Source: Planctomycetota bacterium
GTDB taxonomy: Bacteria > Planctomycetota > MHYJ01 > JACPRB01
DNA: 35,076 nt
Assembly: GCA_016190155.1 (NCBI GenBank)
Contig: JACPRB010000306.1
Location: 1-35,076 of the forward strand
Direction: 5' to 3'
Position numbers and translations under genes: made by a program. A model generated the notes under the pieces. It was given only the letters and a program-made list of their open reading frames with translations. It was not told the origin of the DNA and did no database searches. Within the stretch, counting starts at the first letter, position 1, and every line of letters begins with the position of its first letter. This document shows, piece after piece, positions 14,266 to 23,475 of this stretch.

Positions 14266-17200
14266 TCACGGTTTCGACTGCGCCTCTCTCGCCTCCGCCA
14301 GCCAGCCCTCGACCCAGCTTCGGTAAACCCAATCCGGAGACGCCGCATTCAAGGACGCCTCGAGGTCCGCGATCGCCCCGACGAGATCCCCCTGCAGATG
14401 CTTCACGCGTCCTCGATTCCCGAGGGCCGCTTCGAGATTCGGCTGACGCAGCAGAGCTTGATCGTAGTCTTCCCTCGCCCCGGCCAAGTCCTCCATGTCC
14501 TGCTTCGCCAATCCTCGCTGGAAGTACGCCGCCGCCGAGTCCCCATCGAGCTCGATCGCCCGCGTGCAATCGGCGATGGCCTCCTGGTATTCCTTCCGCT
14601 CCTGACGCGCCAGCGCCCGCTGGATATAAGCGTTGACGTACCCCTTCCTGATTTCCAAAGCCCGCGTGCAATCCTCCAGCGCTCCGGCGAAGTCCTTGCG
14701 GTCGTGCCTGATCACGGCACGGCCGACGTACATCTCGGCACGGTTCGGATCCATGGCAACTGCGCGATCGTAATCCTCCACTGCGGCCTCTAAGTCGCCT
14801 CGCAGATACTTCGCATTTCCCCGCTCGGCGAATACTCTGGGATCGCTCGTTTTCAACGCGATCGCCTGATCCAGATCCGCAATCGCCCCCGCCGTATCCC
14901 CTTGTTGGCTCCTGACCACCCCCCGATAAGCGTACGCCATGCCGAAGCGAGGCCGGATCTCCACCGCCCGCGTGAAATCGGCCTTCGCCTCCGACAGATT
15001 CTTACGATACCACCGGATAAGCCCCCTCTGGTAGTAAGCCGCAGCGCAGCCGGGGTCCGCCTCGATCGCACGCTCGCCGTCGGCAATCGCGCCGCCCATG
15101 TCCCCCATGGCCTGCTTCGCTTCGGAACGGCGAATGTACGCCGGAGCGTACCCCTTGCGCGCCTCGCCCGCCCGCGTGTAATCCTCGATCGCCCCGGAGA
15201 AATCGCGCCGAGCGACCTTGGAATTGCCCCGCTCCAGATACGCCTCCGCGAAGTCCCCCTTGAGCTCGATGGCCCGATCCAGATCGGCCGCCGCTCCGGC
15301 GTGATCCCCGCGCGCGGCCCTGGCCGTCGCCCGAAGATAATAATCGTGCGCCTCCCGCGCGTCCCGCTCGATCGCCACGTCCAGCAGCGCAAGCGCGCGA
15401 CAGACGTCCGCGCGCGCCTCATCGAGTTCCCCGATCTCATGCCGACATCGCGCCCGGCCCAGAAAAGCCTCCCCCAGGTCCTTCCGGAACGCGATCGCGC
15501 GGTCGTACTCGGCGATCGCCCCCGTCCAATCGAACTCGTCCTGCTTGGCGCGCCCTCGTTCAAGACTCGCCTGCGCCTGCCGCGCGCGTTCCGCGCGGAT
15601 CTCCTCGGCCCGCTCGCGATCCGCCGCGCCCCCCTTGGAGTCGCCCAAGGCTCGCCCCCGCGCCTCATACGCCTCCGCGAAATCGCCCTGCAGCTCGATC
15701 GCGCGGCTGAAATCCGCGACCGCTCCAGCCAAGTCGCCTCGTTCGATCTTGGCCAAGCCGCGATCGTAGTGGACGTCGGCTCGCCCGTTCTCCAGTCGAA
15801 TCGCCCGATCGAAATCCGCGATCGCCCGATCGATCTCCTTGGACGCCGACCTCGCCCGACCACGTCCCACATAGGCCGCCGCCAGATCCTCCTGGAGCTC
15901 CAGAGCGCGGTCGAAATCGACCACGGCTCCGACCATGTCTCCCTGCTTCCGCTTCGCTTCTCCGCGCAAGCGATACGCCTCCGCCCACGAGCCGTCCCCT
16001 TCGATGGCTTGATCGAAATCGGCCACGGCTCCGACCGAATCGCCCAACTCCAGCCTCACCTTCCCCCGACCACGGTGAACGCGCGGGGACCGCTCGTTCA
16101 ATTCGACGGCCTCGTCGTAGTCGGCCAGAGCCCCGCCCAGGAAACCCAGGGCATATTCTGCCTCAGCCCGAACCGCGTAGCCTTCTCCGAAACCAGCATC
16201 GATCGACAACGCCTCGTCATACTCCGCGATCGCGCCGACAAAATCCCCTGCTTCAGCCTTGGTGCGTCCCTGCGCCACATGCAGTCTCTTCCTCACCTCC
16301 AGCCGCAGGCGTCGAACTTCCTCGCCGCCTTCGCTGAACTGAATCGCCAGATCCAGATCCGCCAGCGCCGCTTGAAGGTCGCCCAGGGACGAGCGCGCCT
16401 TCGCGCGGGCCACGTAGGCTTCCGTGAAACTCGCCCGCAGCTGAATGGCCTGGTCGAACTCCGCCAGCGCCCCGGCCATGTCGCCCGCCGCCTGCTTGGC
16501 CAATCCGCGTTCCAGAACCTCCCGGGCGCTGTTCGACGCCAACTCGTTCTTCACGCCGGCCAGACGCCCCTGGACCCATCCTCGCTCCGGCCAATCCGTC
16601 GGAGCGCGCCTCAAGGCCAGCTCGAAATCCGCGACGGCCCCGTTCAGGTCGCGCAGAGCCTGGCGGGCGATCCCTCGACGGTAATGAGCCTCGACGTAGT
16701 CGGTCCGGAGGTCGATGGCGCGGCTGAAAGACTCGATCGCCGCTTGAAGGTTGTTCTGATCCTGGTACGCCAGCCCGCAATGGTAGCGAGCCTCCGCGGA
16801 ACTCCCGTCGAGCTCCACGGACCGCTCCATATCGGCGACGGCCCCCGCCACGTCCCCGACCGCGTGCTTCGCCCGCCCGCGGTCGAGATAAACGGCCGGA
16901 TCATCTTGCTTGAGCTCGATCGCACGATCGTAGTCGACGATCGCGCCCTTCGGATCCCCGGAGATCTGCCGGATCCGGCCCCGTTCGGCATGAAGCGCCG
17001 CGTCGCCCTCCCGCAGTTCCAGGGCGCGGTCATAAGCCGCCATCGCTCCCGCCATGTCGCCGTTCGCGCATTTGGAGCGGGCTTGTGTCGCGTAACTCAC
17101 CCAGTCATCCTTGATCGGACCCGGCACGGCGAACGTCTTCCTGGGCGAGGGCGCCTTAGACCGTCCATCGTTGGACACCACGAAGGCGATTGACGCCAGG

Positions 17201-18474
17201 AGCAGCATCATGCCGGCTCCGGCCGCCATCCAGAGCGCCTGTCTCGACTTCCTCGCGGCGCCTTTCCCTTTCGAGCGGGACGCGGCCTCGGCCGCCTGGA
17301 CGTACCCATCAAGTTCCTCGGCCAGCGCCGTCGCGCTCTCCTGTCTGCCTTTCGGCTTCTTCTCCAAGGCTCTCAGGCAGATGTCGTTCAGCGCCCGGTC
17401 CACGTGTCGATTGACTTTCCTCGGCGGACGGGGGGAATCATTGAGGATCGCGCGGAACATCTCGGCGAGATTCCGGCCTTGATGGGGCGGCTGCCCGACG
17501 AGCATCTCGTATAGGATGACGCCCAACGCATAGACGTCGGTGCGGGGGGAGATCAGATCCGAGGCCCCCCGGACCTGCTCAGGCGCCATGTACAGCGGCG
17601 TTCCCACCTTGGCGCCGGTCTTCGTCAGAACTTCGGCCGACTGATCCAGGTACGCCAACCCGAAATCCCCAACCTTCGGGACGCCTTTCGCGGTGACGAG
17701 GATGTTCGCCGGCTTGAGGTCGCGGTGGATCACCCCGCGTTCATGCGCGACGCCCACGCCTCGCGCCACCTGTCCCACCAGCAGGGACGCCTCACGCGGG
17801 TGGAATTGCTTCTCCGTCAGGAGGTCGTTCAACGAACGACCTTGAACGAGTTCCATCACCAAGAAGGTGCGTCCGCCCACCTGTCCCAGGTCGTACAGGG
17901 AGATGAGATTGGGGTGGGAGAGTCCGGCCAGGACGTGCGCTTCGCGCTGGAACCGCTGGCGGCTCGACGGCTTGAGCGCGAATGCAACGCTCATGACTTT
18001 GATCGCGACGAACCTCTCCAGCAACGGGTCCCACGCCCGATACACCGTCGACTGCCCGCCGTCTCCGATCTTCTCGCGAATCTCGTAGCGGTCGAGCTTC
18101 GGAGGGATGTCCGCCGGAGGCGTCACGGGGGCCGGGGTCGCCTGACGGTCCTGCAGGAGGCGGGTCAGGTTCTCGATCTGCTGCGGCGAGAGGCCATCCT
18201 TGCGCGCCAGCAAGTGGCCGAGTCCCGGCAGAGGCGAGACCCCCTGTTTGGAGAGGCGAGCGATCGCCGCCAGGCATTCGTCCACCTGCTCGCGGCTGCA
18301 GATGCCTTGAGACACGACGAGTTCCGCCAGGGAGGCGTCCTCGTCCGGAACCCGAGAATCCCTTCGCTGCGGCTGCACGTCGACTTCAATTGTACCTGAT
18401 CTGCCGTGTCCGAAAAGCCTGTCGACTACTTCCTGAACGGTTCCGGACGGGAGGCCCCGTGCTTCGCCCGGCAT
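14266..18474 (-). CDS. Transmembrane Ser/Thr kinase with about 26 C-terminal TPR repeats
   Basis: This is a 1402-aa protein. Residues about 45-112 are the helical module also found in the 9.2-kb kinase. Residues 130-390 are a complete Hanks-type kinase (GDGGQSTVY loop, K159, HRDLKPAN 250-257, DFG 270-272, APE 297-299). One membrane helix lies at about 412-434. The remaining 950 residues are roughly 26 tandem TPR units with the core GDxxGAIADYDRAIEL, predicted outside the cytoplasm. TPRs bind proteins, so this looks like a receptor kinase sensing or assembling an exported complex. The ATG at 18474 overlaps the upstream gene by 49 bp; GTG 18378 is an alternative start. The long antisense ORFs are shadows of the repeats. 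Confidence 0.9.
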   Translation of the reverse strand: MPGEARGLPSGTVQEVVDRLFGHGRSGTIEVDVQPQRRDSRVPDEDASLAELVVSQGICSREQVDECLAAIARLSKQGVSPLPGLGHLLARKDGLSPQQIENLTRLLQDRQATPAPVTPPADIPPKLDRYEIREKIGDGGQSTVYRAWDPLLERFVAIKVMSVAFALKPSSRQRFQREAHVLAGLSHPNLISLYDLGQVGGRTFLVMELVQGRSLNDLLTEKQFHPREASLLVGQVARGVGVAHERGVIHRDLKPANILVTAKGVPKVGDFGLAYLDQSAEVLTKTGAKVGTPLYMAPEQVRGASDLISPRTDVYALGVILYEMLVGQPPHQGRNLAEMFRAILNDSPRPPRKVNRHVDRALNDICLRALEKKPKGRQESATALAEELDGYVQAAEAASRSKGKGAARKSRQALWMAAGAGMMLLLASIAFVVSNDGRSKAPSPRKTFAVPGPIKDDWVSYATQARSKCANGDMAGAMAAYDRALELREGDAALHAERGRIRQISGDPKGAIVDYDRAIELKQDDPAVYLDRGRAKHAVGDVAGAVADMERSVELDGSSAEARYHCGLAYQDQNNLQAAIESFSRAIDLRTDYVEAHYRRGIARQALRDLNGAVADFELALRRAPTDWPERGWVQGRLAGVKNELASNSAREVLERGLAKQAAGDMAGALAEFDQAIQLRASFTEAYVARAKARSSLGDLQAALADLDLAIQFSEGGEEVRRLRLEVRKRLHVAQGRTKAEAGDFVGAIAEYDEALSIDAGFGEGYAVRAEAEYALGFLGGALADYDEAVELNERSPRVHRGRGKVRLELGDSVGAVADFDQAIEGDGSWAEAYRLRGEAKRKQGDMVGAVVDFDRALELQEDLAAAYVGRGRARSASKEIDRAIADFDRAIRLENGRADVHYDRGLAKIERGDLAGAVADFSRAIELQGDFAEAYEARGRALGDSKGGAADRERAEEIRAERARQAQASLERGRAKQDEFDWTGAIAEYDRAIAFRKDLGEAFLGRARCRHEIGELDEARADVCRALALLDVAIERDAREAHDYYLRATARAARGDHAGAAADLDRAIELKGDFAEAYLERGNSKVARRDFSGAIEDYTRAGEARKGYAPAYIRRSEAKQAMGDMGGAIADGERAIEADPGCAAAYYQRGLIRWYRKNLSEAKADFTRAVEIRPRFGMAYAYRGVVRSQQGDTAGAIADLDQAIALKTSDPRVFAERGNAKYLRGDLEAAVEDYDRAVAMDPNRAEMYVGRAVIRHDRKDFAGALEDCTRALEIRKGYVNAYIQRALARQERKEYQEAIADCTRAIELDGDSAAAYFQRGLAKQDMEDLAGAREDYDQALLRQPNLEAALGNRGRVKHLQGDLVGAIADLEASLNAASPDWVYRSWVEGWLAEAREAQSKP

Positions 18475-19055
18475 TCCCGTTGAAGGGTCTGCATCGCCGG
18501 CCAGAAGTCCGCCCCGTCCGCCCGCTGAAGCTGCTCAAGCCGCTCGGGCGGCACGCAGCGATGCCGGCGCGCATGGATCGTGGCTCGCTTGAGCACGGCC
18601 TCACGAAAGGAAGGGATCAGCGCCTCGAAAGCCTCTCGACGGCGGGCGGGATCCAGGGCGCGAATCCGCTCCAGTTCGCTCGGCCGATCCCGCCGCGCCC
18701 AGTTGAAGAAGAGTTCGCGCGGGAACGCCTTCCTCGCGGGAGGACCGAGATGCCGGAAGAACCCCTGCGCCAGTTCGGCGTACTGCCTGCGTTCGTCGGG
18801 ACTCAGCTTCTCCATGCGTTGACGGATCTGCCGGCGCGTCTCTTCCGGCAGCTCCCGCCAACGTCGGGCGTTCTCCGACAGACGCTGGCGCTCTTCCGGC
18901 GCCAGGCTCTTGAGGGCCTCCAGGCGCTCCCGCAGGACCTTCTTGCGCTCCGGCGTGAGATTCTTGAACCATTCCAGTTTGGCTCGATCCGGCTGCGCTT
19001 CCTGCACCGCAGGGAGCGTCAAGGCCGCCGCCACCCATATCGCCGCGATGGTCAT
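18426..19055 (-). CDS. DUF3106-like exported helical protein
   Basis: This 209-aa protein begins with a signal peptide (MTIAAIWVAAALTLPAVQ). It is then almost entirely amphipathic helix with repeated 'LxPERxxxLRERLExLxxLxPEERQRL' spacing, as in DUF3106 and CpxP-like periplasmic proteins. The DUF match is by pattern. The start is 2 nt after the anti-sigma stop (TAGGATG), so it is probably translationally coupled to it. The end overlaps the annotated start of the TPR kinase. Its job may be to feed the extracytoplasmic side of that kinase. Confidence 0.75.
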   Translation of the reverse strand: MTIAAIWVAAALTLPAVQEAQPDRAKLEWFKNLTPERKKVLRERLEALKSLAPEERQRLSENARRWRELPEETRRQIRQRMEKLSPDERRQYAELAQGFFRHLGPPARKAFPRELFFNWARRDRPSELERIRALDPARRREAFEALIPSFREAVLKRATIHARRHRCVPPERLEQLQRADGADFWPAMQTLQRECRAKHGASRPEPFRK

Positions 19056-19056
19056 C

Positions 19057-19554
19057 CTAGTGTCCGTCGAATGGATCTTGCCCTTCGCTCAGACGATCCG
19101 CCGCCACCAATTCCAAGGCCCCGATCAACTCCATCTCCTCGATCCACTCGCGGCGGTCCTCCCGCGTCAACTCCAGGAACAGATCCCGATCCTCGGGAGT
19201 CATCCGATCGATTTCTTGGCGCACGACGGGGTCCGCCCCTTCGGGAGCCGCCGGGTGTCCCATCAGCACGCCCACGGTGATCACGACGGCCGCCGCGGCC
19301 GCCAACGGAGCCGCCACGCGAAAGACACGTGCCAGCGGACCGCGCACCCTCCGGCGGACGCGCCCCAGGATGTCCGCCTCGATGGGTGGATAATGCAGCA
19401 GGAGCTCCCACGTCTCTTTGAGCGGTGCCTGCTCTCGCCGACATCCGGAACAAGCCTCGAGGTGATCCCGCACCGGTACCGCCAGGTCGGGCCCCAAGCG
19501 CCGATCCAGATACTCCGGCAGCAGATCCAGAATGCGTTTGCAATCCATGCTCAA
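19057..19554 (-). CDS. Membrane-anchored zf-HC2-type anti-sigma factor
   Basis: The product is 165 aa. The N-terminal MDCKRILDLLPEYLDRRLG...HLEACSGC carries the H-x3-C-x2-C zinc-binding set (HLEACSGC) of ECF anti-sigma factors. A membrane helix lies at about 78-100 (RVAAPLAAAAAVVITVGVLMG). The extracytoplasmic part is acidic and ends with ELTREDRREWIEEMEL, similar to DUF3106-like pieces. No sigma factor gene is next to it, which is unusual for this family. It is followed at once by the DUF3106-like gene and the kinase. Confidence 0.85.
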   Translation of the reverse strand: MSMDCKRILDLLPEYLDRRLGPDLAVPVRDHLEACSGCRREQAPLKETWELLLHYPPIEADILGRVRRRVRGPLARVFRVAAPLAAAAAVVITVGVLMGHPAAPEGADPVVRQEIDRMTPEDRDLFLELTREDRREWIEEMELIGALELVAADRLSEGQDPFDGH

Positions 19555-19630
19555 GGGTGTAACACGCGGGATCGTGGAAAGTTGCGGACCTTTCTTAGCG
19601 GCTTGTGGCTGGCTTAAGGCTTACGGCTGA

Positions 19631-20152
19631 TTATTCGACGGTGGTCTTCAGATGCTCGACCGCCTGCTCCAACGATACTCGCTGGCCTCCGGAGAGGTTC
19701 TTGGAAACGCGTTCCATCTCCTGAATGGCCATGAGCACGTGGGAGCGCCGCCGCAGCAAGTTCACCCGCAGATCGTCGAACGCCTGGGCGACTTCCTTGA
19801 GGTAGTCCCCGCGCCGCAGCTGGACGGGCGTCTCAAGGTCGTTGTTCCGCAACCGCCGAAGCGATCGTTCGATGCTGAACGCGGCGCCGGCCACGCGATG
19901 CGTCTTCCGAAGCGTGACCACTCCCATCAGGAAACAAAAGAGGAGGAAGAACACGCCGATGCCGATCATGAACTGCACCATGATCGATCCCGTTTCCGGC
20001 ACGAGCAAATAGCTGGCGCAGTAGTAGGCCCAGCCGAAGAGCGCGATCACGATCACGGCCGCCCACGCCCAGAGGTGGGCATAGGACAGCTGAAAGGGCA
20101 AATCGATCACGAAATTGCGCCGCCGAACCTGCGACGTCTGCGTCATAGCCAT
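19631..20152 (-). CDS. HAMP-domain membrane protein
   Basis: The track start is a TTG; ATG 20152 with GAGG 8 nt upstream is preferred, giving 173 aa. Two membrane helices (about 25-45 and 58-78) are followed by a HAMP domain (THRVAGAAFSIERSLRRLRNNDLETPVQLRRGDYLKEVAQAF). A coiled-coil tail follows. There is no kinase, methyl-accepting or cyclase domain, so it would pass a signal to a partner or act as a dimer switch. It is separated from the anti-sigma gene by 76 bp on the same strand. Confidence 0.8.
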   Translation of the reverse strand: MAMTQTSQVRRRNFVIDLPFQLSYAHLWAWAAVIVIALFGWAYYCASYLLVPETGSIMVQFMIGIGVFFLLFCFLMGVVTLRKTHRVAGAAFSIERSLRRLRNNDLETPVQLRRGDYLKEVAQAFDDLRVNLLRRRSHVLMAIQEMERVSKNLSGGQRVSLEQAVEHLKTTVE

Positions 20153-20328
20153 GGTCGACCTCAATCTCGCTCTAGCTAACTAATCCTTCTCCCCGTCCCA
20201 CAGTTTTAATTTATAACTCGAGACCGTGCGCGGATTCAACCGTGGCGAAGGCACGAACCCTCCTTCGCCGTCGCCCCCATCACCAAGCCCCTGGGAAGGT
20301 ACGGAGGGTAAACCGTCGAACGGAACGA

Positions 20329-21651
20329 TCACGCCCGCGTCAGGAAGTAGATCGTATCGAGCCTGATCTTCTTCGCCGCCGCCACCACCTCGGCCGTCGA
20401 AACAGCCTTGGTGCGCTCGATCATCTCGGCCCCCGGCATGACCCGGCCGTGCCAAAGCATCTCGTGCAGCACCCCGATCTTCCCAGTCGGGCTGTCATCA
20501 CGCGATCGAACACGATCGACCAACGAGGCGCGCGTCTTCTCCATCTCCTCGTCGCTGATCCGTCCCGCCTGCACCGCCGCCAGTTCCTCCCGAATCGTGC
20601 GCAACGCGTCGGCATACTTGGCGAAATCGATGCCGGCCGTAATGAACAGCACCCCCTTGGCCAAATCGATCCACGAATGCACCGAGTACGCCAGGTTGTC
20701 GCGTTCCCGCACGTTCACGAAGAGCTTCGAGTGCGCGAAGCCCCCCAGGATGCCGTTGGCCATGCTCAAGGCGAAGATCTCGTCGTCGCTCCACCGTATC
20801 CCCGTACGCGCCCCGATCACGAGATTGCCCTGTTCCACATCCATCTTCTCCACGATCTCGCGAGGGACGGCCGGAGCCGCGCGATCCGTCGTCGGCGGCG
20901 GCATCGATACCTCTCCCCGGCGCAGCTTCCCGAACGCGCCGCGGACCATCGAGGCGATCTTCTGGGGCGCCACGTCGCCCACCACGAACACGTCGATGGG
21001 CGCCGCTCGCAAGATCCGCAGGTGCATCTCTCGCAGGCTCGCCGGGTCGAGGCGCGGCAGATCCTCGATTCGTCCGTACTCGTAAATATGGTAGGGCTCG
21101 TTCTTGCACATCTCCCGAAGGCAACGCTCGTAGGCGTAGGAAGCGCGGTCGTTGATGAGCCCCTCGATGAGGCGCTTGAGGTTCTCCTTCTCCTGCGCCA
21201 CGACTTCAGGCGGGAAGACGCCTTTCCGGAGCACGGGCTCGCTGATGACTCGTCCCAGAAACTCGATCGCCCGCCGCAGCGCGCCGATGTTGCGCGGCGT
21301 GTAGCGATCGTTCACCACATCCAGGGAAAACGACGTCACCTGCTGCTCGCCCATCTTGAAGACGTCCGCGCCGAACGAGGCGCCGTACAGATCCTCGAGA
21401 AAGGTCGTAATCGCGCGCATCGTGGGCGTCCGACGGCAACCGCGCCGCAAGAGGTGCGGCAGGAGCGCGATCCGCGTCACGTCGGCGCCCAACGGCTCGT
21501 GGATGAACACCCGCAGGAAGACCGTCTTGAACTTCGTGGTGGGATGCACGAAGAGCCGCACCCCCTCCGCCAGCTCGCACTTCTCGAAATCGACGACGCG
21601 TTCAAACTCTACGCGTGACTTCGTCGGACGCACCCCGGACGCCTTCGGCAT
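20329..21651 (-). CDS. M16-family peptidase-like protein lacking the HxxEH zinc motif
   Basis: This is a 440-aa two-domain M16 (insulinase/processing peptidase) fold. ATG 21651 shares a base with the mutL stop (TGATG) and has AAGGGGG before it. The region where active members have HxxEH reads LLPHLLRRGC, so no zinc site is expected. LEDLYGASFGADVFKMGEQQ and the C-terminal RERDNLAYSVHS resemble B. subtilis YmfF/AlbF, which is also inactive or atypical. It may act as a chaperone, or pair with an active partner not in this window. The track's 633-aa version includes shadow sequence. Confidence 0.85.
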   Translation of the reverse strand: MPKASGVRPTKSRVEFERVVDFEKCELAEGVRLFVHPTTKFKTVFLRVFIHEPLGADVTRIALLPHLLRRGCRRTPTMRAITTFLEDLYGASFGADVFKMGEQQVTSFSLDVVNDRYTPRNIGALRRAIEFLGRVISEPVLRKGVFPPEVVAQEKENLKRLIEGLINDRASYAYERCLREMCKNEPYHIYEYGRIEDLPRLDPASLREMHLRILRAAPIDVFVVGDVAPQKIASMVRGAFGKLRRGEVSMPPPTTDRAAPAVPREIVEKMDVEQGNLVIGARTGIRWSDDEIFALSMANGILGGFAHSKLFVNVRERDNLAYSVHSWIDLAKGVLFITAGIDFAKYADALRTIREELAAVQAGRISDEEMEKTRASLVDRVRSRDDSPTGKIGVLHEMLWHGRVMPGAEMIERTKAVSTAEVVAAAKKIRLDTIYFLTRA

Positions 21652-23369
21652 CACGCCCCCTTCCGCTTGAAGAACCGCTCCAGATCCTCCAGGGTCAGTT
21701 TGATCGCCGTCGGCCGCCCGTGGGCGCACGTCGCGGAATACTCCAGATCCCGCGCGTCCGCCAGCAGCCTCCCGATCTCCTCGGCCCCCAGCCGCCGCCC
21801 GAACTTGATCGCCGCCCGACAGGCGAGGAACTCCAGGGCCTCCTCGACGAACGGCGCCGCCCGGCCCGCCTTCGCCTCGCTCTCTCCGTGCTCGCGCGCC
21901 GCTTCCAGGAAGTCCCTTACGAGACTCCTCGGGTCGACGTCCGACACCAGCGCGGGCACCGCGCGGACGGCGACCGAGGCCGGCCCGAACTCCTCGATCT
22001 CGACCCCCAGCGACGCCAAGAGCTCCCGATGCTGATCCAGGCGGAGCCGATCGCGATCCGAGACCTCCAGCACCGCCGGCAACAGCAGCCGCTGCCGGGG
22101 GACCTCGCTGGAGCGGTATTGCCGCCGCAGCTCCTCCAGGAGCGCCCGCTCGTGCAACGCGTGCTGATCGATGATTCGAAGGCCGTCCTCGACCTCCTCG
22201 ACGATGTACCGGTCGTGCACCTGGAAGCACCGCCGTCCCGTCGCCACCAGCGGCGCGACCGCCGCGGAAGTCGCCGGCGCGGCCGGCCCGCCCGCGAAGA
22301 ACTCCACGATTTCGCGGTGCGCCGGCAGAAGCGGAGTCCCGCCGCCCGGCGCTTCTTCAGGCGCGATTCGAGGCGCGAGTTCGCTCTCCATCAAACGCGC
22401 CCGCAGCGCGCCCAGGATCAGATCGTGGATCTTCCAGACCGAGCGGAACCGCACCTCGATCTTCGTCGGATGCACGTTCACGTCGACCTCGCTCGGCGGG
22501 ACGTCGAGGAACAGGAACGCGATCGGAAAACGCCCGTGCGGCAGCATCTCGCGGTAGGCCTCATTGACCGCCCGCGTCAGGACGCGATCGCGGATGAACC
22601 GGCCGTTGAGGAAGACGAACTGCGTCCGCAGCGACAGGCGAGCGAACTTCGGCGGCGCGAGGTACGCCGTGAACACGACCGAAGAATCCTCCAGCCGCGC
22701 CTCGATCAGCGATTCCATCAGTTCTCGATCGAAGAGCGCGCCCACGCGCTCCCGGACGCCGGACGCGGGCGGCAGCGTTCGCCGGACGGCGCCGTCGCTC
22801 TTGAGCTCGAAGCGGACCTTCGGATGCGCCAGCGCGAAACGGTCGATCGCCTCCTCCACGTGCTCCAGCTCGACCTCGGGGGCGCGCAGGAACTTGCGGC
22901 GCGCGGGGATGGCGAAAAACAGATTCCGCACCTCGACGGTGGTGCCCTCCGGATGCGCCGCCGGAGAGACCTCGCCCGGTTTCCCGCCCTCCATCGTGAT
23001 CTCCGCGCCTTCCGCCGCTCCGCGCGGGCGGCTCACCACGCGGGCCCGCGCCACCGCCCCGATCGAAGCCAGCGCCTCACCGCGGAAGCCGAACGTCCGA
23101 ATCCGGAACAGATCATCCGCGCAGGCCAACTTGCTCGTCGCATGCGGCGCGAACGCCTCCGGAAGATCCTCCGCGGCGATCCCGCCCCCGTCGTCGGTGA
23201 CGCGGACCAACCGCCGTCCCCCCTCCTCCACCTCGACGACGACGCGGCCGGCCCCCGCGTCGAGCGCGTTCTCGATCAGTTCCTTGACGACGGACGCCGG
23301 GCGCTCGATCACTTCCCCCGCGGCGATCTTGTTGACCACGTCCGGCGGCAACACGCGGATGGCGCCCAT
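21651..23369 (-). CDS. mutL: DNA mismatch repair protein MutL (endonuclease type)
   Basis: The likely start is the second ATG (23369, MGAIRVLPPDVVNKIAAGEV), giving 572 aa. The GHKL ATPase is complete: KELIENALDAGA, DDGGGI and TFGFRGEALASI. The C-terminal half has the metal-dependent endonuclease motif (IIDQHALHERALLEE), with ACRAAIKF and CAHGRPTAI further on. It can therefore nick DNA, as MutL does in bacteria lacking MutH. The linker is about 50 residues, shorter than in E. coli. It is coupled to the M16-like gene by a TGATG overlap, an odd partner for a repair gene. Confidence 0.95.
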   Translation of the reverse strand: MGAIRVLPPDVVNKIAAGEVIERPASVVKELIENALDAGAGRVVVEVEEGGRRLVRVTDDGGGIAAEDLPEAFAPHATSKLACADDLFRIRTFGFRGEALASIGAVARARVVSRPRGAAEGAEITMEGGKPGEVSPAAHPEGTTVEVRNLFFAIPARRKFLRAPEVELEHVEEAIDRFALAHPKVRFELKSDGAVRRTLPPASGVRERVGALFDRELMESLIEARLEDSSVVFTAYLAPPKFARLSLRTQFVFLNGRFIRDRVLTRAVNEAYREMLPHGRFPIAFLFLDVPPSEVDVNVHPTKIEVRFRSVWKIHDLILGALRARLMESELAPRIAPEEAPGGGTPLLPAHREIVEFFAGGPAAPATSAAVAPLVATGRRCFQVHDRYIVEEVEDGLRIIDQHALHERALLEELRRQYRSSEVPRQRLLLPAVLEVSDRDRLRLDQHRELLASLGVEIEEFGPASVAVRAVPALVSDVDPRSLVRDFLEAAREHGESEAKAGRAAPFVEEALEFLACRAAIKFGRRLGAEEIGRLLADARDLEYSATCAHGRPTAIKLTLEDLERFFKRKGA

Positions 23370-23443
23370 GGCGTCACAACATAGCACGGCGCCCGCGGGA
23401 AGTCACACCCCGGCGAGGGACACCCGAGTCCAGTTCGACAGTG

Positions 23444-23475
23444 GAACGCGCGAACGGGTGAGCGGGCGAACCTAC
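23444..23475. repeat. GAACnnnn octamer array
   Basis: GAAC (once GAGC) begins at 23444, 23452, 23460 and 23468, exactly 8 bp apart. A gttcgaca on the other orientation precedes it. The last unit overlaps the stop codon of the NHL gene. It is the same family as the arrays at 2.2 and 31.5-32.0 kb. Confidence 0.7.

Noticed and set aside
14902-17193. 763-aa plus-strand ORF
   Set aside because: Antisense to the TPR repeats; its regularity only mirrors the repeat codons.
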